Part shown: positions 24,338-33,336 of the stretch, one piece after another
Layout: each line of letters begins with the position of its first letter
Numbering within the stretch: position 1 is the first letter of the stretch
From: JBBCJT01 sp037190665
GTDB lineage: Bacteria; Pseudomonadota; Alphaproteobacteria; Acetobacterales; Acetobacteraceae
Length of the DNA: 45,467 nt
Assembly (NCBI GenBank): GCA_037190665.1
Contig: JBBCJT010000004.1
Coordinates: forward strand, 1 to 45,467
Direction of reading: 5' to 3'
Notes under the pieces: model-generated
Seen by the model: the letters and a program-made list of their open reading frames with translations, nothing else
What the model was told of the DNA's origin: nothing
Databases searched by the model: none
Made by a program: the position numbers and the translations under genes

Positions 24338-27151
24338 TCACTGGCAGGCTTCGCAGGACGGATCGTCGATCGAACAGACCGCCGGTGCCGGTGCCGCGGC
24401 TTCGAGACGCACGGCGTTCAGCTTGCCGTCCGAAGCCTTCAGCGTGGACTTCTCCACATGCGTGGCCGACTGCGAGCGCAGGTAGTAGGTCGTCTTCAGG
24501 CCGCGCTTCCACGCCAGCCGGTACAGCGCATCCAGCTTCCGCCCGTTCGGATTGGCGATGTAGAGGTTCAGCGACTGCGCCTGGTCGATCCACTTCTGCC
24601 GGCGCGCCGCGGCCTCCACCAGCCAGGACGGATCGATCTCGAAGGCGGTGGCGTACAGCGCCTTGATGTCGTCCGGGATGCGCTCGATCGTGGCGAGGCT
24701 GCCGTCGAAGTACTTCAGGTCGGAGACCATCGCCGCGTCCCACAGCCCCAGCCGCTTGAGGTCGGCGACGAGGAACGGGTTCACCACGGTGAAGTCGCCG
24801 GACATGTTCGCCTTGACGAACAGGTTGCGGAACGAAGGCTCGATCGACTGCGTGGCGCCGACGATGTTGGAGATCGTCGCCGTCGGCGCGATCGCCATCA
24901 CGTTGGAGTTGCGCATGCCGGTGCGCTTCACCTTCTCCCGCAGCCCGGCCCAGTCGAGCGTGGCGGAGCGGTCGAGATCGAGTTCGCCGCGCGCCTCGGC
25001 CACGTACTCGATGGAGTCGATCGGCAGCACGCCCTGGCTCCACAGCGAACCCTCGAAGCTCGCATAGGCGCCGCGCTCGGCGGCCAGTTCCACCGAAGCC
25101 GCGATGGCGTGGTAGCTGATCAGCTCCATGCTCTCATCGGCGAAGCGCACTGCGGCATCGGAGGCGAAGGGCAGGCGCAGGGCGTGCAGCGCGTCCTGGA
25201 AGCCCATGATGCCGAGCCCGATCGGCCGGTGGCGCAGGTTGGACCGCCGCGCCTGCGGGATGGTGTAGAAGTTCACGTCGATGACGTTGTCGAGCATGCG
25301 CATCGCGGTGCGCACCGTGCGCTCCAGCCGCGCGCGGTCGATGCCCTTCTCGGTGACGTGCCGGGCGAGGTTGATCGAGCCGAGATTGCAGACCGCCACC
25401 TCGGTATCGGAGGTGTTGAGCGTGATCTCCGTGCACAAATTGGACGAATGCACCACGCCCGCGTGCCGCTGCGGGGAACGCAGGTTGCACGGGTCCTTGA
25501 ACACCATCCACGGGTGCCCGGTCTCGAACAGCATGGTCAGCATCCGCCGCCACAGATCGAGTGCGCGCAGCTTGCGGAACACCTTGATCTGCCCCGAAGC
25601 GGCCTTCGCCTCGTAGGCGAGGTAGGCCGTCTCGAACGCGCGGCCGTACAGCTCGTGCAGGTCGGGCACCTCGTCGGGCGAGAACAGCGTCCACTCGCCG
25701 TCCGCTTCCACCCGCTGCATGAACAGGTCCGGGATCCAGTTGGCCGTGTTCATGTCATGCGTGCGGCGCCGGTCGTCGCCGGTGTTCTTCCGCAGGTCGA
25801 GGAATTCCTCGATGTCGATGTGCCAGGTCTCGAGATAGGCGCAGACCGCGCCCTTGCGCTTGCCGCCCTGGTTCACCGCGATCGCGGTGTCGTTCGCGAC
25901 CTTCAGGAACGGCACCACGCCCTGCGACATCCCGTTGGTGCCGCGGATATGCGCGCCCAGCCCGCGCACGCGCGTCCAGGAATTGCCGATGCCGCCGGAA
26001 TACTTGGCGAGCAGCGCGTTGTCCCTGATCGCGCCGAAGATGCCGTCAAGGTCGTCGGGCACCGAGGTCAGGAAGCAGGACGAGAGCTGCGAGTGCCGCG
26101 TGCCCGAATTGAACAGCGTCGGCGTGGAGCACATGAAGTCGAAGGAGGAGATCAGCTCGTAGAACTCGATCGCCCGCTCCTCGCGGTCGATCTCCCGCAG
26201 CGCGAGGCCCATGGCGATGCGCATGAAGAAGGCCTGCGGCATCTCGAACCGGGTGCCGCCGGTCTGCAGCAGGTAGCGGTCGTACAGCGTCTGGAAGCCG
26301 AGATACTGGAACTGCAGGTCGCGTTCCGGCCGCAGCGCGCTGCCGAGGCGGGCGAGGTCGAAGCGCGCGAGTTCGGGGTCGAGCAGCCCCACCTCCACGC
26401 CCCGCGCGACATAGGCGGCGAAATACGCGGGATAGCGGCCGGCCATCTCCGCCTGGCTGGTGGCAGGGGCGCCCTCCACGAAGCGCGTCGCCTCCCGGCG
26501 CAGCACCGCGAGCAGCAGCCGCGCGCTGACCTCGCTGAAGTTCGGCTCCTGCTCGATCAGCGTGCGTGCGGCGAGGATCGGCGCCTGCGCCAGCTCATCC
26601 TCGGCGATGCCGTCGTAGAGGTTGCGCCACACCTCGGCGAGCACTGGCTCGGCCGAGACGTCGGCAATGCCCGCGCAGGCCTCGGCCACGCTCGCGGCCA
26701 GCGCCGCGCGGTCGAGCCGGCGCAGCGTGCCGTCGTTGCCGCGCACCTGCAGCACCGGCTCGCTCGCCGCCGGCTGGGTGGCCGCACGCTCCTTCGCGCG
26801 CTCCTCGCGGTACAGCACGTAGGCGCGGGCGACCTTGTGGTGGCCGCCGCGCATCAGCGCGAGTTCGACCTGGTCCTGGATGTCCTCGACATGCAGCGGC
26901 CGGCCCGTGCCGGAATGGCGCGCCAGGGCGGCCACCACCTGCTCGGTGAGGCCGGCGACGATCTCGTGCACGCGCTGCGAGGCAGCGACCGAAGTGCCTT
27001 CCACCGCCAGGAACGCCTTGGTCATGGCCACGCGGATCTTGCTCGCGTCGAACGGCGTCGGCCGCCCGTCGCGGCGGATCACCTGGGCTTCGTGCGCCGC
27101 CGGCGCGCGGTCGGCTGCGGCCTGGGGAGAAGCCATCAGGATATCGGCCAT
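24338..27151 (-). CDS. nrdA: Ribonucleoside-diphosphate reductase large subunit
   Basis: Reduces ribonucleoside diphosphates to deoxy forms. 937 residues. It has two N-terminal ATP-cone regions: 22-113 with a canonical VIRRDGRPTPFDASKI, and about 133-225 (VLQVRGNDGTLRRLDRAAL), more diverged. The catalytic barrel has C359 (SSCFLTS), the N571-x-C573-x-E575 radical site in NLCTEI, and C588. TYYLRS near the C-terminus supplies the tyrosine pair of the radical path, and C933/C936 in CEACQ form the shuttle pair. Overall activity control by ATP/dATP through the first cone is expected. Confidence 0.97.
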   Translation of the reverse strand: MADILMASPQAAADRAPAAHEAQVIRRDGRPTPFDASKIRVAMTKAFLAVEGTSVAASQRVHEIVAGLTEQVVAALARHSGTGRPLHVEDIQDQVELALMRGGHHKVARAYVLYREERAKERAATQPAASEPVLQVRGNDGTLRRLDRAALAASVAEACAGIADVSAEPVLAEVWRNLYDGIAEDELAQAPILAARTLIEQEPNFSEVSARLLLAVLRREATRFVEGAPATSQAEMAGRYPAYFAAYVARGVEVGLLDPELARFDLARLGSALRPERDLQFQYLGFQTLYDRYLLQTGGTRFEMPQAFFMRIAMGLALREIDREERAIEFYELISSFDFMCSTPTLFNSGTRHSQLSSCFLTSVPDDLDGIFGAIRDNALLAKYSGGIGNSWTRVRGLGAHIRGTNGMSQGVVPFLKVANDTAIAVNQGGKRKGAVCAYLETWHIDIEEFLDLRKNTGDDRRRTHDMNTANWIPDLFMQRVEADGEWTLFSPDEVPDLHELYGRAFETAYLAYEAKAASGQIKVFRKLRALDLWRRMLTMLFETGHPWMVFKDPCNLRSPQRHAGVVHSSNLCTEITLNTSDTEVAVCNLGSINLARHVTEKGIDRARLERTVRTAMRMLDNVIDVNFYTIPQARRSNLRHRPIGLGIMGFQDALHALRLPFASDAAVRFADESMELISYHAIAASVELAAERGAYASFEGSLWSQGVLPIDSIEYVAEARGELDLDRSATLDWAGLREKVKRTGMRNSNVMAIAPTATISNIVGATQSIEPSFRNLFVKANMSGDFTVVNPFLVADLKRLGLWDAAMVSDLKYFDGSLATIERIPDDIKALYATAFEIDPSWLVEAAARRQKWIDQAQSLNLYIANPNGRKLDALYRLAWKRGLKTTYYLRSQSATHVEKSTLKASDGKLNAVRLEAAAPAPAVCSIDDPSCEACQ

Positions 27152-27276
27152 CGTGGTCCCTTCGAACGTCTGGGGCGGGGGCGGGCCCGCCGGGGCATGG
27201 GGTCCCGCCTGCCGGCCGTGGGGAGGGCGATTCGGCAGTTCAGGCGGGCAGGGATTGGGGCCCGAACCCGCCTTTA

Positions 27277-27326
27277 TGTCAACATGTTGTGGGTCTGCGA
27301 CGCATTTCCGACACTACATGTGGCGT
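27277..27326 (-). promoter_or_regulatory. NrdR-box-like pair upstream of nrdA
   Basis: Two 16-base imperfect palindromes resemble the NrdR box (consensus near ACACWAYATRTWGTGT): 27277-27292 (TGTCAACATGTTGTGG) and 27311-27326 (ACACTACATGTGGCGT). Their centres are 34 bases apart, a little more than the usual 31-32. On the minus strand the first includes TTGACA (27282-27277), a perfect -35; no clear -10 is seen at 16-18 bases. NrdR represses ribonucleotide reductase genes in most bacteria. The rest of 27152-27397 shows nothing else. Confidence 0.6.
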
Positions 27327-27397
27327 CGGAAGCGCGGGTCGCAAGCCAGCCCGCGCCTCAGGATTCCGCGAGATTCCACCTCGCTGCCGCGCGAATT

Positions 27398-28870
27398 TCA
27401 GGTGGCGACGTGCACCCCGGGAATCCGCCCGTCGTTCCAGCGTCCGTCGATCGCGCGTTCGATCTGCGCGGCCAGTTGCAGCAGCAGCCCGTCATTCGCC
27501 TGCCGCGCCAGCGCCTGTATGCCCAGCGGCAGCCCGTTCTCCTGCATGCCGAGGGGGAGCGAGATGCCCGGAATGCCGCACAGATTGGCGAGCGGCGTGT
27601 AGGCGAAGTTGCGCCACAGGTTGGCGAACCAGTCCAGAACGTCGGGGTTGTCGCTGATCGTCAGATATTCGGTCGTCCCGACCGGCGGCGTCGGCAGCGC
27701 GGTCGTCGGCGTCAGGATGATGTCCCAGTCCTCGAAGAAGGCCCCGAAGGCGCGGGAGGTGGTGTTGAACACCGCCTGCATCGCCGCCCGCTCCGTGAAG
27801 GAGGTGTGGCGGCCGGCCTCCCAGATTCGCACGTTGACCGGCTCGATCAGGCCGGCGGGCGGGCGCTCCAGCCCGCGCTGGGCGAGCAGGTTGCCGATCG
27901 TCTGCGCGAAATTGCTGATGTAGCAGGTGGTCTGCGCGGCGAAGGCGGCCCGGAAATCGACCTCGGGCAGCATCCATTCCACGTGGTGGCCGAGCCCTTC
28001 CAGGAGCCGGCCGACCCGCCCCAGCTCCGTGACGCGGTGCGGCGTGGCGCGATAATCCCCCCATTCGTGCGACAGGGCGATCCGCAGCCTTCCCGGGTCG
28101 CGCCCGATCAGCGCGGCATAGGGTTCGGCCGGCGTCCAGAACGGCATGAACTCGCCTGGCGCGCCGCCGCGGCAACTGTCCACGAACAGGGCCGTATCCC
28201 GCACGCTGCGCGTCAGGCATCCCTGGATGGACACCAGCCCGGTCAGGTCCGAGGCATCCGGCGCGATGGAAAACACCCCGCGCGAGACCTTCAGCCCGAT
28301 CAGCCCGTTCGCGCCCGCGGGGATGCGGATGGAGCCGCCGCCGTCGGAGGCATGCGCGATGGGCACCGCGCCCGCCGCCACCATCGCCGCACTGCCGGCA
28401 GAGGATCCGCAGGTCGTGAAATCCGGGTTCCAGGGGTTGCGCGTGACGTAGACGGCGGGGTTCTCGGCGGAGCTGCAGCAGCCGAATTCCGGCGTCGTGG
28501 TCCGGCCGATGACGTTCAGCCCCGCGTGGCGGATCCGCCCCGCGAGGTAGCTGTCCGCCGACGCCCGGTTGCCGCGCATCAGCAGCGAGCCGCGTTCCTG
28601 CAACCGTCCCTTCAGGGTCGGCCCGAGGTCCTTCATCAGGTAGGGAACGCCCGCGAAGGCGCCGTCCGGGTTCGTCCCGTCGGTCAGCGGGTCCGCCACG
28701 GCATCGTCGAACACCTCGACGACGGCGCTCAGCCTCGGGTCCGTCCTGGCAATGCCGGCGGCGGCCTGGGCGGCCAGCTCGGCCGCCGTGACCTCTCCCT
28801 TGCGCACGAGGCCGGCCAGCGCGACCGCGTCATGCCCGGCCCATTCGTCCCAGTTCATCGCCAGTGCCAT
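27398..28870 (-). CDS. Amidase signature family protein
   Basis: 490-residue amide hydrolase using a Ser-cisSer-Lys triad. The lysine is in PYLMKDLGPT, and the serines lie in TTCGSSAGSAA followed by DGGGSIRIPAGANGLIGLK. The usual GGSSGG is CGSSAG here. Start at 28870 (MALAMNWDEWAGHD) is favoured; M at 28858 is possible, and the frame extends upstream without similarity. The substrate may be an amide, a carbamate or an acyl amino acid. It diverges from the five-gene operon at 29095 across a 224-base gap, suggesting shared control. Confidence 0.88.
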   Translation of the reverse strand: MALAMNWDEWAGHDAVALAGLVRKGEVTAAELAAQAAAGIARTDPRLSAVVEVFDDAVADPLTDGTNPDGAFAGVPYLMKDLGPTLKGRLQERGSLLMRGNRASADSYLAGRIRHAGLNVIGRTTTPEFGCCSSAENPAVYVTRNPWNPDFTTCGSSAGSAAMVAAGAVPIAHASDGGGSIRIPAGANGLIGLKVSRGVFSIAPDASDLTGLVSIQGCLTRSVRDTALFVDSCRGGAPGEFMPFWTPAEPYAALIGRDPGRLRIALSHEWGDYRATPHRVTELGRVGRLLEGLGHHVEWMLPEVDFRAAFAAQTTCYISNFAQTIGNLLAQRGLERPPAGLIEPVNVRIWEAGRHTSFTERAAMQAVFNTTSRAFGAFFEDWDIILTPTTALPTPPVGTTEYLTISDNPDVLDWFANLWRNFAYTPLANLCGIPGISLPLGMQENGLPLGIQALARQANDGLLLQLAAQIERAIDGRWNDGRIPGVHVAT

Positions 28871-28913
28871 GTCGCGCTTCCGCCCCCACCGAATGACGCC
28901 GAGCCTAGGGCGC

Positions 28914-28976
28914 ATTCCCCGCGTGCGGAATTGGCGCCGCATTCGACGGTGTGGAGCGGCGCGGCGGCCGCCGCGC
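28914..28976. promoter_or_regulatory. Palindromes in the amidase/aminotransferase divergent region
   Basis: ATTCC (28914-28918) and GGAAT (28927-28931) form an inverted repeat with an eight-base spacer. GCGCGGCGGCCGCCGCGC (28959-28976) is a perfect 18-base palindrome. They lie between two divergent genes and could be operators, but the second may be a chance product of high GC. No gene is seen in 28871-29094. Confidence 0.25.
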
Positions 28977-29094
28977 ATCTCCCGACCGTCGCGCCCCGCC
29001 GCGAACGGCGGCCGGCGCCCCGCGCGGCGCGAAGCCCTTGCCGGGCCGGCGCGCGGGTGCGTCCATGATCCCGGCAACGAGGAAACGGACCGTC

Positions 29095-30027
29095 ATGCCC
29101 CTGCCCACCGCGCGTTTCATGGTGCTCAACGGCAAGGTCGTGCCGTACGAGGAATGCCAGATCCACGCCTTCTCCGGCGTGGTGAAGTACGGTGCCGGCG
29201 TGTTCGAGGGGCTGCGCGGCTACTGGAACCCGGACCGCAACGACATGTATGTGTTCCGCCTGAAGGAACATCTGGACCGGCTGCGCTACGGCATGCGGGT
29301 GCTGCGGCTGGATGGCATGCCGTCCGAGGCCGATTTCCACGACGGGCTGCTGGCGATGCTGCGCGCCAACGGCCTGCGGGAGACGGCGCACCTGCGCATC
29401 ATCGCCTTCCTCGACGGCGACGACGAGCTGGGCGCGACGGGCCCCACCTCCTGGGTCTGCGGCGCGGTGCCGCGCGCGCGGTCGAAGGCGGTGACGGACG
29501 GCGTGCACGTCGCTGTCTCCACCTATGCGCGCCTCGCGGACAACGCGCTGCCGCCGCGCGTGAAGGCGACCGCCAACTACGTCAACAACCGCGCCGCCGA
29601 GCTGGAATCCAAGCGCAACGGCTATGGCGGCGTGCTGATGCTGACCGCGCAGGGCAAGGTGAGCGAGGGATCGGGTGCCTGCTTCTTCATGGTGCGCGAC
29701 GGCGTGCTGCATACGCCGAGCGTCGCGAGCGACATCCTGGAGAGCATCACCCGCGACACGGTGCTCGCACTCGCCCGCGAACTCGGCCTGACGGTGAACG
29801 AGCGCATCATCGACCGCCACGAGATCTATGCGGCCGAGGAAGCCTTCTACTGCGGGTCGGGGTTCGAGGTGATCCCGATCCTGAGCCTCGATCGCCTCGC
29901 GATCGGCGACGGCAAGCCCGGGCCGGTCACGCGGGCGATCCAGAAAGCCTATTTCGACGTTGCGGAGGGACACGTGGACGGCCACCCCGAATGGCGGACG
30001 CCGGTGTACGGGAACGCCGCCGCATGA
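29095..30027 (+). CDS. Class IV aminotransferase, branched-chain amino acid type
   Basis: 310-residue fold-type IV PLP enzyme close to IlvE, which transfers amino groups to and from Leu, Ile and Val. Marks: VVKYGAGVFEGLRGYWN, the PLP lysine in VKATANYVNNRAAEL, GYGGVLMLTAQGKVSEGSGACFF and GSGFEVIPI. ATG 29095 (MPLPTARFMVLNGK) follows GAGGAA; an ATG at 29065 is also in frame. First gene of a coupled five-gene catabolic operon, so it may act on an unusual amino acid rather than in branched-chain synthesis. D-amino-acid transaminase is the other class IV option. Confidence 0.88.
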   Translation: MPLPTARFMVLNGKVVPYEECQIHAFSGVVKYGAGVFEGLRGYWNPDRNDMYVFRLKEHLDRLRYGMRVLRLDGMPSEADFHDGLLAMLRANGLRETAHLRIIAFLDGDDELGATGPTSWVCGAVPRARSKAVTDGVHVAVSTYARLADNALPPRVKATANYVNNRAAELESKRNGYGGVLMLTAQGKVSEGSGACFFMVRDGVLHTPSVASDILESITRDTVLALARELGLTVNERIIDRHEIYAAEEAFYCGSGFEVIPILSLDRLAIGDGKPGPVTRAIQKAYFDVAEGHVDGHPEWRTPVYGNAAA

Positions 30028-31034
30028 GCGCGAGCCGGATCGTCCCGGAGGTCGATTTCGACAAGGACGGCACGCAGCACGGCTTCCTGCGGCTGTTCCA
30101 TTCCACCCACGCCTCGGCCTACGGCTTCATCCCGATCCCGATCGTGGTGATCCGCAACGGCGCGGGCCCGACCGCGCTGTTCTCCTCCGGCACGCATGGC
30201 GACGAGTACGAAGGCCAGGTCGCGCTGTGCAACCTGGTGCGCAGCCTCGATCCGAAGAAGATCAAGGGCCGCGTGATCATCCTGCCGGCGCACAACCTGC
30301 CGGCCGCGGTCGCGGGGCGGCGCGTGTCGCCCATCGACGACGGCAACCTCAACCGTTCCTTCCCCGGCCATGCCGACGGCACGGTGACGCAGCAGATCGC
30401 CCATTTCAGCGAGAACGTGCTGGTGCCGATGGCCGACATCATCTGCGACCTGCATTCGGGCGGCTCCTCGCTGCACTACCAGCCCTGCGTGCTGATCCGC
30501 CGCGTGGCGGACCCGGCTCTGCTCGCGAAGCAGGTCGCCGCGCTGAAGGCCTTCGCCTCGCCGCTCGCCTACGTGGTCGCGGGCGGCGGCGGCAGCGGCG
30601 GCAACCAGACAATGACCGGCGCGGCCGAGCGCAAGGGCGTACCGATGATCGGCACCGAACTCGGCGGATCGGGCACGGTGACGCGCGCGGGGGTGGAGAT
30701 CGCCGAACGCGGCCTGCGCAACCTGCTCGTCCATGTCGGCATCCTGCCGGAGAGCGAGCGCATCCCGGGCCCGGCGATGCGCCTGCTCGATGTGGGCGGC
30801 TCCGACTACTACGTGCACTCGCCCGAGGCCGGCGTGTTCGAACCCCTGGCCGAGCCGGGCGACACGGTGGAAGCCGGCCAGCTTGCCGGCCGCCTCTACA
30901 CGCCGGAAACGCCATGGGCGCCGCCGGTCGAGGTCCGCTTCGCGCGCGGCGGCTACGTGCTGGTCAAGCGCCTGCCCGCCCGCACCGCGCGGGGCGACTG
31001 CCTCTTCCATGTCGGCACGGACAGCACGCTGTGA
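30024..31034 (+). CDS. Succinylglutamate desuccinylase/aspartoacylase family deacylase (DoeB-like)
   Basis: 336-residue zinc-dependent N-acyl amino acid deacylase. Zinc ligands are visible in GTHGDEYEG and in CDLHSGG, with SPIDDGNLNRSFPG and GTELGGSGT as family marks. It resembles DoeB, which deacetylates N-acetyl-diaminobutyrate in ectoine breakdown, but no ectoine hydrolase gene is present here. The C-terminal part (VFEPLAEPGDTVEAGQLAGRLY) is the usual beta-barrel domain. ATG overlaps the previous stop; its own stop overlaps the next GTG. Confidence 0.86.
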   Translation: MSASRIVPEVDFDKDGTQHGFLRLFHSTHASAYGFIPIPIVVIRNGAGPTALFSSGTHGDEYEGQVALCNLVRSLDPKKIKGRVIILPAHNLPAAVAGRRVSPIDDGNLNRSFPGHADGTVTQQIAHFSENVLVPMADIICDLHSGGSSLHYQPCVLIRRVADPALLAKQVAALKAFASPLAYVVAGGGGSGGNQTMTGAAERKGVPMIGTELGGSGTVTRAGVEIAERGLRNLLVHVGILPESERIPGPAMRLLDVGGSDYYVHSPEAGVFEPLAEPGDTVEAGQLAGRLYTPETPWAPPVEVRFARGGYVLVKRLPARTARGDCLFHVGTDSTL

Positions 31035-31963
31035 AGCATGACGTCATCTTCGTGGGCGGCGTGCCGGACTGGCTGCGCGAGCAGTACGAGGCGGAGTTCG
31101 CGCTTCACATGCTGCCGAGCGGCGACCCGGCCGACCTGCCGGCGGAGGTCGCCGCCCGCACCGGCGCGCTGATCGCGGGCGCGCGGGTTTCGCAGGCACT
31201 GGTCGATGCGCTGCCGAAGCTCGGGCTGATCGCCGTGCCGGGCGCGGGCACCGACCGCGTGGACATCCCCTATGCGACGTCGCGCGGGGTCGCCGTGACC
31301 AACGCGCCGGGTACGACGGACGGCTGTGTCGCCGACATGGCCTTCGCGCTGCTGCTCGCTGTGGCGCGGCATGTCGTCGCCGGCGATGCCTATGCGCGCT
31401 CCGGCGCGTGGGAGCGGGAGGATTATCCGCTGGTGCCGCGGCTGTACGGGCGGCGGATGGGCATCGTCGGGCTCGGCCGGATCGGCATGGAGATCGCGAA
31501 GCGCGCGGCAGGCTTCGACATGCCGATCGCCTATCACAACCGCCGGCAGCGCGACGATGTGAGCTTTCCCTGGTACGACTCGCCGCGCGCGCTGGCCGAT
31601 GTGGTGGATATCCTGATGCTCGCCGCCCCGGGCGGCGCGGGCACGCGCCACATGATCGACGCGGATGTGCTCGCCGCGCTCGGGCCGAAAGGCCTCATCG
31701 TCAACATCGGCCGCGGTTCGGTGATCGACGAGACGGCGCTGATCGAGGCGCTGGAGAAGGGCACCATCGCCGGCGCCGGCCTCGACGTGCTGGAGAACGA
31801 ACCCGCGGTGCCGCCGCGCCTGTCCGCGCTGTCCAACGTGGTGCTGACCCCGCATCGCGGCGGCGGCACGTTCGAGACGTGGCAGCATGTCTGCGACATG
31901 GTGCGGGAGAACCTGCACGCCCATTTCCGCGGCGATCCCCTCATCAGCCCGGTGCGCCCATGA
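31031..31963 (+). CDS. D-2-hydroxyacid dehydrogenase
   Basis: 310-residue NAD-dependent dehydrogenase that interconverts 2-hydroxy and 2-keto acids. The Rossmann motif is GIVGLGRIGMEIAK; the catalytic Arg lies in NIGRGSVID, the Glu in DVLENEPAV and the His in LTPHRGGGT. The GTG start overlaps the deacylase stop by four bases. With two aminotransferases in the operon, it may reduce a keto acid formed by transamination. Confidence 0.9.
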   Translation: MKHDVIFVGGVPDWLREQYEAEFALHMLPSGDPADLPAEVAARTGALIAGARVSQALVDALPKLGLIAVPGAGTDRVDIPYATSRGVAVTNAPGTTDGCVADMAFALLLAVARHVVAGDAYARSGAWEREDYPLVPRLYGRRMGIVGLGRIGMEIAKRAAGFDMPIAYHNRRQRDDVSFPWYDSPRALADVVDILMLAAPGGAGTRHMIDADVLAALGPKGLIVNIGRGSVIDETALIEALEKGTIAGAGLDVLENEPAVPPRLSALSNVVLTPHRGGGTFETWQHVCDMVRENLHAHFRGDPLISPVRP

Positions 31964-33336
31964 ACGACCTCTCCCCCGGCAGCCGCCTTGCGATCCAGGC
32001 CTTCTACGTGCCGAAGGGCGCACCGCCGCGCCCGCGCATCGCGCGGGGGGAGGGCGTGTGGCTGATCGACGATGCGGGGAAGCGTTATTTCGACGCTTCG
32101 TCCGGCCCGGTGGCGAGCAATCTCGGCCACGGCAACCGCCGCGTCATCGACGCGATGAAGCGCCAGCTCGACGAGGCCGCCTTCGCCTTTCCGCTGCAGT
32201 TCGAGAGCGAGGCCAATATCGACCTCGCGTCACGGCTGAAGCGCCTCGCCGGGCCGGGGCTGGAACGCGCCTTCCTCGTCTCCGGCGGGTCGGAGGCGAA
32301 CGAGAGCGCGATCAAGTTCCTGCGCCAGCATGCGGTGCTGGTGCGCAAGGAGCCGTCGCGCTGGAAGGTGATCGGCCGCCAGCCGAGCTATCACGGCAAC
32401 ACGCTCGGCGCGCTCGCGGTCACCGGCGACGATCATGCGCACGAGATCTTCGGCGCGATGATGCGCGCCACGGATCGCGTGCCCGCGCCGATGACCTACC
32501 GCCTGCCGCCGAACCACACGGCGGAGAGCTACGCGCGCCACTGCGCCGCTGCACTCGAGGAAGCGATCCTGCGCGAGGGGCCGGAGACGGTGCTCGCCTT
32601 CATCATGGAGCCGATCTCGGGCCTCGCCGCCGGCGCCACCGTCGCGCCCGACGCCTATTACGGCGCGGTGCGGAAGATCTGCACGCGCCATGGCGTGAAG
32701 CTGATCTATGACGAGGTGATCTCCGGCGCCGGCCGCACCGGCCGCTTCCTCGCCACCGACCATTGGCCGGAGGGCCGGCCGGACGTGGTGACGCTGGCGA
32801 AGGGCGTGTCCGCCGGCTACGCGCCGCTCGGCGTGGTGCTGGTGCCCGAGACGATGGCCGAGGAACTCACCGCCGCGGGCGGGTTCATGCACGGCTTCAC
32901 CTACGTCGCCAATCCGCTGTCCTGCGCCGCCGGCGCGGCAACGCTCGCGGAGGTGGAGGAGCGCGATCTCGTCGGCAATGCCGCGCGCATGGGCGAGGTG
33001 CTGCGCGCGAAGCTGGAGGCGCTGAAGGCCGCCAGCCCGCTGGTCGGCGACGTGCGCGGGCGCGGCCTGCTGATGGCGATCGAGCTCGTCGCCGACAGGG
33101 ACAGCAAGCGGATGATCCCGCTGGAGCTGATGGCGCCGTACCGGCTGCAGCAGCTCGGCTACGCGCACGGCATCGCGCTCTATTGCCGCCGCACCAGCCG
33201 CGGCGCCTACGGCGACTGGCTGATGACCTCACCGCCGCTGATCGTGACGGAAGCGGAGATCGGCACCATGGTGGAGCGGCTCGCCACCGTGCTCGACCAG
33301 TACGCGGGAGAGCTTCGGGCGCAGGGAGTGATCTGA
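31960..33336 (+). CDS. Class III aminotransferase
   Basis: 458-residue PLP enzyme of the omega-amino/beta-alanine/diaminobutyrate aminotransferase group. Marks: VSGGSEANESAIKF, the PLP-contact aspartate in LIYDEVISGAGRTGRF, and the Schiff-base lysine in VVTLAKGVSAGYAPLG. It is reminiscent of DoeD in ectoine-type clusters, which fits the DoeB-like neighbour, but substrate cannot be assigned. ATGA overlap with the dehydrogenase and TGATG overlap with the next gene show tight coupling. Confidence 0.9.
   Translation: MNDLSPGSRLAIQAFYVPKGAPPRPRIARGEGVWLIDDAGKRYFDASSGPVASNLGHGNRRVIDAMKRQLDEAAFAFPLQFESEANIDLASRLKRLAGPGLERAFLVSGGSEANESAIKFLRQHAVLVRKEPSRWKVIGRQPSYHGNTLGALAVTGDDHAHEIFGAMMRATDRVPAPMTYRLPPNHTAESYARHCAAALEEAILREGPETVLAFIMEPISGLAAGATVAPDAYYGAVRKICTRHGVKLIYDEVISGAGRTGRFLATDHWPEGRPDVVTLAKGVSAGYAPLGVVLVPETMAEELTAAGGFMHGFTYVANPLSCAAGAATLAEVEERDLVGNAARMGEVLRAKLEALKAASPLVGDVRGRGLLMAIELVADRDSKRMIPLELMAPYRLQQLGYAHGIALYCRRTSRGAYGDWLMTSPPLIVTEAEIGTMVERLATVLDQYAGELRAQGVI

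Noticed and set aside
23951..29068. A 1705-codon open frame on the plus strand across nrdA, nrdB and the amidase
   Set aside because: It is antisense to genes with complete motifs on the minus strand; Arg/His/Gly-rich composition is the usual artefact of high-GC codon bias.
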